A stretch of 64,000 bases of DNA from Gambelia wislizenii (lineage: Eukaryota > Chordata > Lepidosauria > Squamata > Crotaphytidae). Location: assembly GCA_030847615.1 (NCBI GenBank), contig JAUMIR010000003.1, positions 193,263,149-193,327,148 on the forward strand, given 5' to 3'. Within the stretch, counting starts at the first letter, position 1. Each line of letters opens with the position of its first letter. Position numbers and translations under genes: made by a program. This document shows, one piece after another, positions 42,198 through 53,960 of the stretch. The notes beneath the pieces are model-generated. The model did not search any database. It saw nothing but the letters and a program-made list of their open reading frames with translations, and had not been told where the DNA came from.

Positions 42198-42951
42198 CAT
42201 ATAGTTAGCATGGATAGGGTGAAAGAAATTGTGAACTATGGAAACTAATAATATTAAAATGGAGCATGCTACCATCTGATTCCAAAGTTCATTGGTGATA
42301 GTACCCCCTAAGAGTGTCTTCTTCTTATACTGTCATTTCCTTCTAATGGTGGCCTCTTTTTCTTCCTTCCCTTGTGTCAGTTTGCTTTCTGCTAAAAGGC
42401 TTCAAAACAGGAGCTGACTTTTTCTTCCAGCTGCAAAGTATTGGATCCAATTACTCCCAGCATCTAACAACAGAGTTTATTTTAATAGGATTTACAGTAA
42501 AACAAGGCATATAAAAATCAGATGCATAGGCAAAGAATTTTTCATCTTTAATCATTAAGCTACCAGTACAAATTGAGCCCTGCAGTTATTTCATTCCCAA
42601 AGGAGATCAGAGATTTAAAGAATTCAAGGGATTAAACATTTGTGTTTGAGTGAACATGCTTAGTGTTTTTGTGCTTGATATCATTAAAATGTATTTCTTT
42701 CAATACTTTATTTTAAGTGAATACAATAGCCTTGCTTGCGAAGTTGCTATTCTTTCTTGATATGTAGGTTCAAGAGTGTATATTTCCAACGGATGTCTTT
42801 CAAATTATTCATAAAACATTATTATTACATATAATATTGAAATTCTAGATTACATTGTCTACCACATGACATAGTAGATACACACCTGCCCCATTTCTTC
42901 ACTCATATATCAGGTCATCTACACACCCATGTACATTACTCTGTATCTAGA
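39916..42951. other. No gene seen; 3 kb of unique DNA
   Basis: AT-rich, non-coding, without recognised transposons. Low complexity: (GA)n at 41049-41078 and (GT)n at 42169-42195. ORFs at 41207-41581 and 41711-41992 show no motif. Confidence 0.5.
42169..42195 (+). repeat. (GT)n microsatellite
   Basis: About 13 uninterrupted GT units. Confidence 0.95.
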
Positions 42952-43400
42952 ATCATAGAGTTGGAAGAGACCACAAGGGCCATCCAATCCAACCCCCTGC
43001 CATTCAGAAATACACAATCAAAGTATTCCTGACAGATGGCCATCCAGCCTCTGTTTACAACCTCCAAAGAAAGAGACTCCACCACATGCTGAGGCAGTGT
43101 ATTCCACTGTCAAACAGCTCTTACTGTGAGGAAGTTCTTCCTAATGCTTAGGTGGAATCTCTTTTTCTGTAGTTTGAATCTATTTCTCCATTTCCTATTC
43201 TTTGGAGCAGCAGAAGACAAGCTTGCTTCTTTGATATGGCATCCTTTCAAATATTTAGACATGGCTTTCATGTCACCTATTAAGCATCTCTTATCCAGGC
43301 TAAACATACCCAGCTCCCTAAGCTGTTCCTCATAGGGTGTGGTCTCCACACCTTTTATCATTTCTACCATTTTGGTAGAAATCAGTCTTTGCAGCCACAC
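42952..43400 (-). mobile_element. CR1 LINE, antisense 3' end
   Basis: At the left, AGAATCATAGAGTTGGAAGA and GGGCCATCCAATCC are the inverse of the CR1 3' UTR. The minus-strand ORF 43400-43110 reads TPYEEQLRELGMFSLDKRC, GDMKAMSKYLKGCH, SSAAPKNRKWRNRF and FHLSIRKNFLTVRAV, the C-terminal portion of CR1 ORF2. A frameshift near 43115 separates the last residues. Strongly 5'-truncated and older than the CR1 at 54270-57483. Confidence 0.85.
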
Positions 43401-43559
43401 ACAGCAAATAATTTGCCTATTCCCCCCATCTCTTCACATTCCAATATAGGTAGATGTTTCATCCCTGCTTCCATATTTGTCAGTGGGCCAGTATGGTACA
43501 ATGAGACTATTGAAATTTAATTCATGGAAAGGCCAGTGCCTGGTGCTGGAGAATCAAAC
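43401..43559. other. Short unique spacer
   Basis: No feature recognised. Confidence 0.4.
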
Positions 43560-43805
43560 CAGAATATACTGAGTACTTTATCAGATGTAGGGGAATGCGG
43601 CACAAAACCATGTCCCCAACCACATCAGAAGAACACTACAAAGACAGAAAGGGCAACGTTGATGGCTAAGCCATCAATAAAAAGGGACGCATTATTCACT
43701 CCTATGCTATGCCCCCAGAATGGCTGAAGGACAATGTCGTCTGGTACTGTCACCCATTTTTGTCCTTGTAGCATTATTCTGATGCAGTTTCTGCTGTGTC
43801 TTGAG
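43560..43805 (+). repeat. Dispersed repeat, copy B (mate at 17608-17895)
   Basis: Same ordered blocks as the mate. It carries a compact perfect hairpin TTGATGGCTAAGCCATCAA at 43659-43677; in the mate this has become TTGATGGGCTAACCCATCT. Confidence 0.6.
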
Positions 43806-44309
43806 TCACAAAAATTCAGATCCATGGGGAGATAGCTAGACAGCCAAGCAAGTTGGTGCTGGCAAACAGGCCATACATGGAGTCATGTTTGAGTGAAAGC
43901 TGAAGACAAAGCAGAGGTGCAGGATGTGATTCAGTGCAGAAAGAAAGAAAAGTATGAAAAGCAGAGGGAGGAAGTAAAGCAAAAAAAATAAATAAAGGTG
44001 TGGGCTAATGCAAATCTTGGAAGTTGTTTTAAGACTTCTTTGTTGATGACGAGTGACTCATCAGTGCAGTGAATGAGTGAATGAATCTAAACTGTGTTTT
44101 TTAAAAAATCCCCTAAAAGCTGCCATATATAACATGCTTAATTGTGTAAAACCCTCATAGTGGAGACATACTGTACAGACAGTGGGCATAGTTAAAGCTT
44201 ATTCAGAATGGAGCTTCTAGTCATGTTTCTTTCTCCAACAGAACAACCTTCTCTCTCTTTTCTTTTAGCAGTTTATTATTTCATGTATGAGTTATTTCTT
44301 ACATTTACA
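43806..44309. other. No gene seen
   Basis: Unique DNA with purine-rich AGAAAGAAAAG tracts at 43938-43985. Confidence 0.45.
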
Positions 44310-44452
44310 TCCCATCTTTCCTCCATGGCCTCCTTCTCTGTTTGTGAGGTAGATTAGATTGAGAAGGATTACTCAATGAGCTTTGTGGCCTAGTCTTTCC
44401 AATCCTAGTTCACCACTTTAAACATTACACTATTTTGCCATGTTGGCTCTCA
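44310..44452 (-). repeat. tRNA-headed SINE, antisense, worn
   Basis: On the minus strand: GAGAGCCAACATGGCAAAAT at the head, AACTAGGATTGGAAAG where the B box should be, GCTCATTGAGTAATCC and CTAATCTACCTCACAAACAG in the body. The order matches the SINE at 14816-15018. Confidence 0.5.
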
Positions 44453-47400
44453 AAATCACCACCACCAATACCACCGTTATCATCATCACCATCATCATTT
44501 GTCAAAGGTCACTTGATAGGAGCTTCAATAGTATATTCCCTATATCTATGCTGAAGCAACCTCCACTTAGTTCAGTGGGACTTATTTTGAGATGAGTGTA
44601 TATAGGGTTTGGAGACTTTCAGTAACATGACCGAGATATTACTTATCTCCCCTCCCTTTTTTTACATGAGCCATAACTGATCACCACACTGCTCTACAGG
44701 TGGGATAGTAAACCTTTATCTTTGCATGCAACATTATTCAGCTTCTATGGTGTTGATAAATTCATCTTTATTATTTTCTGCATTTCTGAGGTATCCAGAT
44801 GAGACTTAGAAGGGCATCTTTAAGCATATGTCAGCAGGGTGAGGAGGGGAGAGAGGTTGCAGATGGTATTTGACTGTTGAACTGAGAATATATATCTATA
44901 ATTTATCTGGAAAAATAAGAAGTAAACAAAACATTAATTAAAACTGCTGATGGTATCAAACTGCAATTGGTAGGGAACACCACAGAGAAGAGATACAAAA
45001 CAAAGTGACCTAGAAAGCTTACACAAAATCAGAAAGGCAGAATATCTCGGAAAATGTGCTACAAAAAGAAAGCAAGAACATAAGAAGGGTGCAGGGAAGA
45101 CAAATTCAAACCTTGTATATAACAAATGGAAAGTGAGATGCCCGCGGAAGAGAAGAAACAAGGATATGACTATATTTGTGGAATTTGCTTGTTATGACAA
45201 GTGATGATGAGCTTATATTGCTAGAGGTTGTTGATGATACCTGCACAGGGCCTTTTGGTTTTGCACTCTAGAACATGTTTCTTAATGAATGTAGCAGGAT
45301 GGGGTTGGCTATATCAGAGATGCTTGAGTGGTGTTTCAGCAGATAGCATTTGGAGTGGATATGTAGCCAGAAACAGCCAGCAGCTGGTTGGAGACTCAAT
45401 AGGCTTGTTGTAAGCTCTGAGGAAACTGACGAAGAATTGGACCAATATTAAACTCTATAAACTTCCTGGGTTTATTCCCAGAAGGAATTCTTCTTGTATC
45501 CTGTCTTATCCTCATTAATATATCTATATCTATATCTATATCTATATATTATGGTAAGGGAAATGACAGAAGAGCCAGAGGAAAAACACACTTCAATGGG
45601 ATCTTTCAGTCCCCACAGAATCAGTTTGTTCCAGAAACCCACAAAATTAGACCCTAATTGAAGGATATTGTACAATATTGTCACCTGCATAGTTATAAAC
45701 AATTTCTCTATATTTCAGCCACTTGTCATGCAGGGTCTCCCCCACTATAAAAAGGCTGTAGCAAAATGCCCATAACATCTACAGATATTTCCTACTGTGG
45801 TATTATGTTTTTGCCCCATCATTGTAACATACTGGGACCAAAAAAAAATCCCATTCCATGTTGTGGGCAAACCATGAGGCAGAAATGCTTTACTCTAGGA
45901 GATTGGTTCCATTCAGGGAAAGTTTATTTTTGTTGGGGGGGGTGGTGGATCCAACAGCAAATGTGGACTTTTACCTTTAGCAGAAATGAGCCCAGACTAC
46001 ATTTTGCTGGAAAGGAAAATGCCATAACTTTATTAGCTATAGCTGAATAGGCTTGGCTCACAACATGGGTCTGGATCCAAGCATCAATTAACCCACCTCC
46101 CAGCCAATAGCAACATATTTATCAGTCAACCTGCCTGCCTGCCTACTAGCCTGCCTACTAGCAACCCATTCACCTAGATCATTCACCTAGACTAGATATT
46201 GCTAGAACAACAGGCATGGAAATTGCCACAAGTGGAGGACACTGTGTGATTTCCTGCCTCCTAAGAGCTTGTCAGAGCCACCTACCCCTGACATGGTCAG
46301 ACCATGAAGCCAACTGATTGTTAGCTTGGTGACAGAAACCACTTATATGGGCCATGAGAACACCAGAGAAAGCACTCCCTTTGGGGAGACATTAGACATA
46401 ATTGGGGTCAGGAAATCCCACACAGATAAGTGTGTGTGTGTCAAATTTTACCTGATTTTGTTTTACTTTTATTTCAACTTCTGTTTTCTAGTTCTGAGTA
46501 TTTGGATGGTATATACTTTAGTCTGCACATATATATGATACTTTTGGCATGGATCATTTTTATACCTCAAAATACACTGAAATTCTCATTGGGGCCAGAA
46601 AATATGCACAATTCAAACTTAAAAAAAAAAAAAACAGTCCTAGTGCATGAGAAATAAAAGCTGTCTCCTGGTGACCTCTGACAGAGAAAAGCCATCCCTC
46701 CCTCCTTCCTTCCCTCTATAGATATATGCCATGGCAGAGTTTGTAATATCCATAGTGAAAGTAGTTAAAATATCTGGCTTGTCAATCTTCCATAAAAAAG
46801 ATCCATGCTGGCATAATGGAGTTCTCTTTCAAGAATTACACAGATTAAATCCATTTGGTCATATTTTTGTCAATGGCAAAAGTATGTTGGGATGAAGAGA
46901 AAACAGCCAATCTGTCATGTTTAGCGGCCATTAGTGCCAAATATATACAGACAAAGCTCTGTCAAGTTAAAGCATACACACTCACACCCTAATGTCTGTA
47001 TGTATGTATCAAGAGAGAAAAAAAGAAAGAGGTCTTGAATAAAGATGAAGGATGGGGAAACAGTAAAAAAAGATAATATTCTAGCTGATACCTAACACAT
47101 TCATGTTTTTTAAAAGTATTATCCAAGGTGTGAGATAATGACTGAAAGGTTTGATTAGGATAAGTAATTTAGCATCTTGAATGTAGCTGTGCTATCAGTT
47201 TCAGAGCGAGGCAATTTAAAATCATTTTCTCTTGAGCAGCCAAACATCCCAAGTGCTTTTGTCATGTCTGAGGGTAACATTTTGCATGAGAAATATTATT
47301 CTTGTAACAGAGAAATCATATAAAGCTTAAATTGTTGTTTCAAAGAATACATTAAAGCATTCCTAGCTGCTGGCTCAGCATCACAAGAGTGGAGTGGACC

Positions 47401-47744
47401 ATAAATGGAACTTAGTAGATATTCTTCATAAGGCACTCATAAGGTTTATCAGCCACTGTGCCAGTTCAGAATTATAAAGCACGGTGCTGTGCTAACACTG
47501 GAGACAAATACCATTTTGTTGCCCACAGATGCAAACATAATTGCCATTTTTGTGTGTGTTTCACTCTTTTATATACCCTAAACCCACCACGTGGATGACT
47601 TGAAAATAAAATTGTTGCTGCTATTTGGATCTCTTTCTGTGTCTCCCCCTTCTCTTTTATTAGATCTTAGGAAGGATGTAATTCTTCACTGATTTTATTC
47701 TTGAGGAAGCAACATGTAATTTTAGCACTGTTCTTCTGCAGCAA
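44453..47744. other. No gene seen; 3.3 kb of unique DNA
   Basis: An old repeat scrap at 44568-44620 (TTCAGTGGGACTTATTTTGA). (ATATCT)n at about 45517-45548, a CCTG/CCTA-rich tract near 46125-46165, (GT)n near 46430 and an A14 run near 46621. The part 46830-47480 is complex, repeat-free and evenly AT-rich, a candidate for conserved non-coding DNA. No coding signal was found. Confidence 0.45.
45517..45548 (+). repeat. (ATATCT)n microsatellite
   Basis: About five hexamer units ATATCT in tandem. Confidence 0.9.
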
Positions 47745-47965
47745 GATAGTCTTGGAAAACTGCAGTTTTTAAAAGACAAGTCACAGTTCAGGACTTATTC
47801 TATAGAAAATTTGCATAGGGGGGTTGCATAGAAATCAGCATTTCCCCCCAGAAAATATTTCTATGCAGAGATATTATTTTGAAAATATTACAAAATAAAA
47901 ATTACATGTGAATTTTGTGTAGAATAAGACCCAAACTGTGAAGGTTCATGTCAGTCCAGGATTCT
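47745..47965. repeat. Palindromic repeat family, clear copy
   Basis: Starts with the 14-bp perfect palindrome AAAACTGCAGTTTT. The left arm (CACAGTTCAGGACTTATTCT, then AAAATTTGCAT) pairs with the right arm (ACATGTGAATTTTGTGTAGA then ATAAGACCCAAACTGTGAAG). A CCAGGATTCTCCTGG hairpin follows at the right end. Same family as 3530-3710 and probably 4569-4803. Confidence 0.6.
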
Positions 47966-48965
47966 CCTGGTCAAGCTTTCGTGACACTGAAGAAACACAT
48001 TTTTCAAACATTTTTCAAATATTTTCGATATTCCTTCCACCTAGGCTTCAGTGTGAAGTATTAATTGATTGATTAATCTTTGTAGATACTTTTATAGCGA
48101 TATTTTTATCCTTTTTTGGTGACTATTTAAGTGTTGATTTCTAACTGTATTTGAAAACAGCTATTGTTGTTGTGTATTACATATATTTTTATGATGTTAC
48201 TGTAAGCCACTTATACTGTAAGTGTGAAATCTCAGTTCCTCAGAATTTAAAGTTTTGAATATCTGTATCTGCTGCAGCTGTTAAGACACAGGAACTCTAT
48301 CAAGAGAAAAAAATGGTAAATAAAAGGGTAATGGGAGATTCTTTGCACAACTGCAAAGAATCTAAGAAAATTAAACTCTCTAGCTATCACACAACTTTGG
48401 AAGAAGTACTTATTCAATGAAAAATTAGCAGGACATATGTATGCTGGTCAATATTTTTATAACCCACCAAGTGACTTGAATGGTAAACAATCTGCATTAT
48501 ATGTAAATATGCCTAACTGGATTTGAGGGACTTGAATAAGGCAAACCCCAGAGGAACTAGAATATAGTAACTCTAGACTCATGGTAAAGGTGGGGAGGAA
48601 AGATATGAGATAAAAGGGCTGAATCAACCTCAGAGCTGAAAGGAAAGAAAAAGAGTGGGAAAGAGAATGGGAAAAGAGAAGAAAAGAGAAATAATACTGG
48701 GGTGAGCTGGACAAAGTGGTTTGTACCCATGTGAAATTGGTGTGGTCTAAATGGTTATAAGAGCAGAGAAAGAGAAACACCAACAGAAAAGAAAACATTG
48801 GGGTCAAGGAAAGCAAAGAGAGTGCAACAGGGTGAGGCTAGGTTCAATGGGAGTTTTTAAACCAGATGAAGCTGGGAAGTTTAAGTAGTGAATTTGTAAG
48901 ATAATGTGTGTGTGTGTGTGTGTGTGTGTGAACCACAAACCTAATTTGTTTGCACAATCTCACTT
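47966..48965. other. No gene seen; LINE-type tail and (TG)n
   Basis: The part near 48160-48230 (TATTGTTGTTGTGTATTACA...TGTTACTGTAAGCCAC) resembles a common reptile LINE/SINE 3' tail. (TG)n at 48906-48930. The ORF on the minus strand at 48816-48457 is Ser/Phe/Leu-rich with no recognisable domain. Confidence 0.4.
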
Positions 48966-49043
48966 AGAATCATAGAATCATAAAGTTGGAAGAGACCACA
49001 AGGACCATCCAGTCCAACCCCCTGCCATGCAGGAATACACAAT
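48966..49043 (-). mobile_element. CR1 LINE, antisense 3' tip
   Basis: GAATCATAGAATCATAAAGT then TGGAAGAGACCACAAGG, CCATCCAGTCCAACCCCCTG: the inverse of the CR1 3' UTR with two terminal ATTCTATGA-type repeats. Only about 78 bp of the element is present, an extreme 5' truncation. Confidence 0.85.
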
Positions 49044-49115
49044 CTGCACTTACTTTCAAATGTTTGTCCCTTATATTATAAATTTTCAGTCTTTAATTGT
49101 TTTAATCATGTGTAT

Positions 49116-49117
<2 letters not shown>

Positions 49118-49157
<40 letters not shown>
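49118..49157 (+). repeat. (TC)n microsatellite
   Basis: About twenty CT units, followed by a T-rich segment and a LINE-like antisense tail. Confidence 0.95.
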
Positions 49158-49161
<4 letters not shown>

Positions 49162-50471
49162 TTTCTTTCTTTTTAAGATATATCCTTCCTTTCTCCCATT
49201 ATGGTACCCAAAACAGCTCACAACACAGACTAAAACAAATAATAAAAATAATTATAAGAAAAGGGTTTAAAAACAAATAAGATATTAAAAACAACAGCAA
49301 TTTAAAAGAGCTTAAGAATATTAAAAATATAACTATGAGAATAAGACTACAACACACAATATAATAACACATAATACAATAAGAATACAATGCACAGATC
49401 CCATTCAAGCATCATTCTGCAACAACCAGTTAATAGCCCAACACCAATCTAAATAAAATGGTAATAATCTGCTGAAGAAATAAAACAGAGAGGTGGCCTC
49501 CCTGTTGTTTGTTTTCTTCTATTGCTTATAAAATTCTACTGTGATCTAATGGGAGATAATACACTCAGACACGGGCATAGACATATCAGCCTCTCTGTCT
49601 TTCTCCACTATAGCTCCAAGACTACAAAACCTAAACACCTCAAAGCTAGGGTGGACATTAAGGGAACCTTGAGGGTCTGCACTTGAGGGTTATTTTATTT
49701 TTAATGTATTTTTTAATTAATTTAAACCTGTCTGTATCCTGCAGTATCACACTGTGTCACCAGTTGAAGACACCAGGCTTCTCAGCAGTAAGATTGCTCC
49801 TCAAAATTAAGAGTCTCCTCAAAAGCAGGAAGACTTGGCCTTTGGCCCAAAGGCTTTGAGCTGGTTTCTAGTGGGGCAAAGGAGGACAGCTTTTTAAACC
49901 TTTGCTTCTGTTGTCTACAACTAATTATCCATTATCTCCAGAGTCCAGCATCTCTTTCCCATACCTGGTTTGAACTCAGGCAAAACAGGTCATGGATGCC
50001 AGCTTTCTAGTTATAGATGACATTTTGACAGAATGATGAGGTTATAATTGTATACCCCCCTTTCTGTGACTCACCTTAAATCACGAGGCACAGACTCTAA
50101 ATACATTTATATGATTACATCTGAATGTTTCCTGTGATTAGTTATGTGGGTTATACTTTCAACCACTATACTTTGGAAGATGTGTAGTTTCTTATGTAAA
50201 ATATTCCCTCATCTAATCTCATGTCCTATTTTAATAATCTCTAATGTAACAGTTGGAATTCTGATAAGAAGTAAGTGGTACAATGTAGACCTCTCTTGAA
50301 AAGAACCTATCAATTTATACTTTTATAAAGCAATGAGTAAATGAACCTGGCCAATCTCCATGTGAAAGGCATTCCAAATGACAAGTGACAGTATTGATAA
50401 AGCTTCAAGTGAGCCATAAACTAGCCTCAGAAGGTTATGGAGCAAATGAGAAGACCTCGTAGGATAATCTA
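49158..50471. other. No gene seen; possible antisense LINE tail
   Basis: CCTTTCTCCCATTATGGTAC then CCAAAACAGCTCACAACACA (49184-49225) looks like the inverse of an L2/SINE-type tail (GTGAGCTG.TTTGGG), followed by AT-rich unique DNA. Nothing coding is recognised. Confidence 0.4.
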
Positions 50472-50770
50472 GACCAGGGCTGGACAACAGGCAGATTAGG
50501 ATTTACTGGCATATCCAGCAATGGAACTAGCCATGTTTTATGCTATTTTCAGCACAGGAGTGATCCAACATTGCCCATAATGTGGATGACAGGAGTCAGG
50601 CCACTGTTTTCCAGAACAGACCACAGAAAAAATTGCAGCAATGATGGCCAAAACTCAGCTCTCCCAATATTTTTTGACTCTGACCAGCCCTAGCCAGCCT
50701 ACTCAATGGTGAGAAATTCTGAGAGCTGCCATTCAACATCATGTGGAGGGGTGTATTTTGTCCACTCCTT
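50472..50770. repeat. Old amniote palindromic repeat (degraded)
   Basis: GACCAGGGCTGGACAACAGG at the left edge and CAACATCATGTGGAGGGGTG / TCCACTCCTTATCTAAAACA at the right edge are the outer motifs of the family seen at 30206 and 36385. The middle includes CAGCCCTAGCCAGCCTACTC then AATGGTGAGAAATTCTGAGA. Confidence 0.45.
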
Positions 50771-51241
50771 ATCTAAAACAATGTGTGACTATCTAGCCTG
50801 ATTACAAATTAAAATTTACATATTCTGGATATTAGATGTGAAGATAAGAGCTCTTCCTAAGGTGGAAACTTTTCCCAGTGCCCACCAATGGCTCATCTTC
50901 ATCCTGGAGAGAAGTGACTAGTGGGGTGTCACAGAGTTCTGTCCTGGGCCCAGTGCTATTCAACATCTTTATCAATGACTTTGATGAGGGAATAGAGGGT
51001 ATTTTTTATCAAGTTTGCAGATGACACCAAATTAGGAGGGGTAGCCAATACCCCAGAGGACAGGATCAGAATCCAAAATAACCTCAAAAGATAAGAAAGC
51101 TGGGCCAAAACTGACAAAATGAATTTCAAAAGGGAGAAATGTAGGATACTACATATGGGCAGTAAAAATGAAATGCACAGATATAGTATGAGTGACACCT
51201 GGCTTGATGGCAGTACATGTGAAAGCGATCTAGGAGTCATA

Positions 51242-52016
51242 GGACTTTTTCAAATGGGTTAAAAAAAAAAACCCGATAAGGTTGGGAGAAGAATGGGGCT
51301 GTCACGCTTATGGAGCCCCATTTCAGATGCCACCATCCTCCTCCATAACCTCCCAACCTTCTCCCATGTTTCCTCTGTTAGGGGATGATAGGACACTCAA
51401 TCCCTGGTAGAAGCCAAAAATATCTCAGCAGAATTAGCAGCAAACCATTCCCAAAAATATTCACACACAGAGTGAATATCGTGCAAACAGTAGGAGGCAC
51501 TTTATCTTCAAGCTCAAGGCAGTTGCAATATGTACAGATATATACAGCAGACAGACAAACTGCTTTGCCAAGCATCAAGGTATTTCAAGAGAAAGAATGC
51601 TCTGAACTGAGCCTTCTTTTATACAGATTTATAGGGCATTGGCTCCCTCAACCACATGGGTGCATTACATCATATTTTGCATGCCAGACTCTATCCTGAT
51701 GCAATGCCCTGCAGTAACCTTCTTGTGCAGCTGTGGCCTCAAGGCTAGCATGACTTGGCAGTTCCTTGGCCATTTTCTATGGAGTTCAGTCTCTTACTCC
51801 TGATATCCTCCATTCTGCACGTGTCGCTTTTTCTTAACGGAGGTTTTCCATCAATAAAAAGCAGTGCCCGCAGCATGGGGGAAGCACAGGGAAAGATTGG
51901 GAGGAGGACAGTGCTGTCTGAAATGGGGTTTTACAAGTGTGACAGTCCCATTCTTCTCCCGACCTCCTTGTTTTTTTTTTTTTGGTTTTTTTTTTTTACC
52001 CCATTTGAAAAGTCTG
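51242..52016. mobile_element. DNA transposon with long TIRs inserted in CR1
   Basis: Left end GGACTTTTTCAAATGGGTTA, A-run, then GGTTGGGAGAAGAATGGGGC and TGTCACGCTTATGGAGCCCC. The right end is the inverse: GACAGTCCCATTCTTCTCCC, T-run, then ACCCCATTTGAAAAGTCTG. The inverse match continues through CCCCATTTCAGA and TCCTCCTCC, giving terminal repeats of roughly 140 bp. Flanking TA (51240-51241, 52017-52018) and the intact CR1 at 54270-57483, which shows the empty site, support the borders. No transposase. Confidence 0.75.
51376..51850 (-). mobile_element. LTR-like insert inside the TIR transposon
   Basis: On the minus strand it begins TGGAAAACCTCC and ends CCCCTAACA, with TG/CA ends, 475 bp. A TATAAAAG box preceded by TATAAAT lies near 51620-51640, then an AGATAAAG polyadenylation-like motif about 130 bp downstream. 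This looks like a solo LTR of an endogenous retrovirus-type element. Its flanks (CCTC and TCAA) do not match; a 5-bp TTTCC duplication is possible if borders shift by two to six bases. Identification is moderate. Confidence 0.45.
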
Positions 52017-52658
52017 TAGTGGACCACAAGCTGAACATGAGTCAGCAGCTAAAAAACCCAATGTGATTCTAGGCTGCATTAATAGGAGTATAGTATCTAG
52101 ATCAAGGGAAGTGACAGCGCCACTCTATTCTGCTTTGGTCAGACCTCACATGGAATACTGTGTCCAGTTCTGGACACCACAATTCAACAAGAATATGGAC
52201 AAGTTGGAACGTGTCGAGAGGAGGGTGACCAAAATGGTAGGAGGTCTGGAAGACTTGCCCTATGAGGAGCAGCTTAGGGAGCTGGGAATGTTTAGTCTGG
52301 AGAAGAGAAGGTTGAGAGGTGACATGAAAGCCATGTTTAAACATTTGAATGGATGTCATACTGAGGATGGAGCAAGCCTGTTTTCTGCTGCTCCAGAGAC
52401 TAGGACATGGAGCAATGGGTTCAAACTACAGGAAAAGATATTCCACCTAAACATTAGGAAGAACTTCCTGCCAGTAAGAGCTGTTCGGAAGTGGAATATA
52501 CTGCCTTGGAGTGTGGTAGAGTCTCCTTCTTTGGAGGTTTTTAAACAGAGGCTGGATGGCTGTCAGGGATGCTTTGATTGTGTATTCCTGCATGGCAGGG
52601 TGTTGGACTGGATGGCCCTTGTGGTCTCTTCCAACTCTATGATTCTATCAACTAATTA

Positions 52659-53562
52659 CGAGGTCAGTCTATTAAATGATGGGACTGTGTTTCTACCTCT
52701 CATACAAATCAGGGAGAACTGACTGTGAATGCTTGAGTGGTGACCTTGAACGTGTCTGAACCTGCATGACAAACATCAACACTCTCAGCTGTTCAGTTAA
52801 TTTTCAGTCATCATTTAAAGCAGCTCTGTTGTCTGTTGTGTGCTAGAAAAACACTAATTTTAAAAGTCAAGTAATGTGTCAATTTGACATTTTTAGTAAA
52901 ATTGAACAAAAAACCAATGGAATCTTTTTAAATGCTATGGCGAAGATTGCATGTCTCATGTGCATGTGTTTGATTAACACAAAAGATTCAGAGGACATGA
53001 AAATGTGGAAGATGATTAACACCCTGGATGACCTTCTGCTGCAAGAACCAAAGAAACTGTGGAAAAAAAATCAGCCAGATTGTTCAAGAAGACCACCAAC
53101 TCAGTGTCCGAATGATAGCTGAAGCCATGAACATTGACAAAGACATTGTATGGAAATTTTGCATGAGGATCTCAACATGAGAAAAAATTGTGCCAAGATG
53201 GTCCCTAGGGTTCTCACACCAGAGCCAAAAGAGAGCCGCAAGGAAATTTGCACTGACAATCTGCAGCAACTTGAGGTGGACCCACACCTTTTACAAAAAA
53301 TCATCACTTTTGATGAAACTTGGATCTTCCAGTATGATCCCGAGACAAAATGACAGTCAATGCACTGGAAAACAGCTTTATCAACAAGAATGAAAAAAGC
53401 AGATCAAAGCAAGTCCACATTCAAAGCCATGCTTTGGTGTGTGTGTTTACATCAAGGGTGTAATTTTTGCAGAATGAGTTCCAGAAGGCAGAACAGTGAA
53501 CCAGTATTATTATACGGAAGTTTTGACAAAGCTGAGAGAAAGCATCAGAAATAAAAGGCCAG
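52659..53562 (+). pseudogene. Mariner transposase, 5' part (split by L1)
   Basis: Left terminal repeat CGAGGTCAGTCTATTAAATG after TA (52657-52658). Conceptual reading in shifting frames gives MINTLDD, VRMIAEAMNIDKDIVW (the second helix-turn-helix), the PRVLTPEPK region and TFDETWIFQYDPETK, which carries the first catalytic Asp (near 53312-53350). Then KSTFKAMLW and the region before the second Asp follow, until the L1 begins at 53563. Mariners cut and paste at TA using a DD34D transposase. Many stops show it was long inactive; the rest of the gene is at 62363-62777. Confidence 0.85.
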
Positions 53563-53960
53563 GGGGGGCGGAGTCACACACCACCGGATGTGGCCGTAGA
53601 ATCCAGCTCTCTCCAATGTGGTATCTTTGAAATAAAAAAACCCCAACTTGTTGAAGCAGCTAATTAAAGTAAAAGAACTGTTCTCCTGTGTCGGAATGCT
53701 GTGAGTAAACTCTGCCTTATCTAAAAGCTGAAAGCTTTGGGATTTATGAGGGAAGCTGATGTCGAGAGTCGAAAGGGGAGATAAGGGTTGTTTTTTTTTG
53801 TTTTTGTTTTGCAAACTCCCTTATGGACAAGATCTAAAAATAAACCCTCTGACAAAACAATCTCAAGGCTTGAAAGGGCTGCTTCAGCTGAGACTTTAAC
53901 AGCAACTGAAAAGATCAAAAGCTTAAAAGGAAAAGAACAGACTGAAGCATTTTTTAAAAA
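53563..53960 (+). promoter_or_regulatory. L1 5' UTR
   Basis: About 400 bp between the 5' duplication and the ORF1 ATG, beginning with a G-rich start (GGGGGGCGGAG) and CACCGG. L1 5' UTRs hold the internal RNA polymerase II promoter; no individual site is recognised here. Confidence 0.6.

Larger units (their letters stand above)
50868..52611 (+). pseudogene. CR1 ORF2 fragment (RT palm to C-terminus)
   Basis: The first part gives [20 protein letters not shown], then after a one-base slip at a T run the catalytic [19 protein letters not shown] and KNEMHRYSMSDTWLDGSTCE. The reading stops at the transposon. It resumes at about 52021 with VDHKLNMSQQ, and the ORF at 52063-52722 carries ILGCINRSIVSRSREV, RPHMEYCVQFW, LPYEEQLRELGMFSLEKRRL, GDMKAMFKHLNGCH and FHLNIRKNFLPVRAV. 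CR1 ORF2 copies element RNA at the insertion site. The insertion and frameshifts make this a pseudogene. Confidence 0.83.
50868..52650 (+). mobile_element. CR1 LINE, sense, split by a DNA transposon
   Basis: CR1 3' half in two parts: 50868-51241 and 52017-52650. Between them lies a 775-bp TIR element. The CR1 starts within the RT palm, so it is 5'-truncated, and ends with the usual 3' UTR and one ATTCTAT unit. It is older than the CR1 at 54270-57483, judging by frame damage and CpG loss. Confidence 0.87.
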
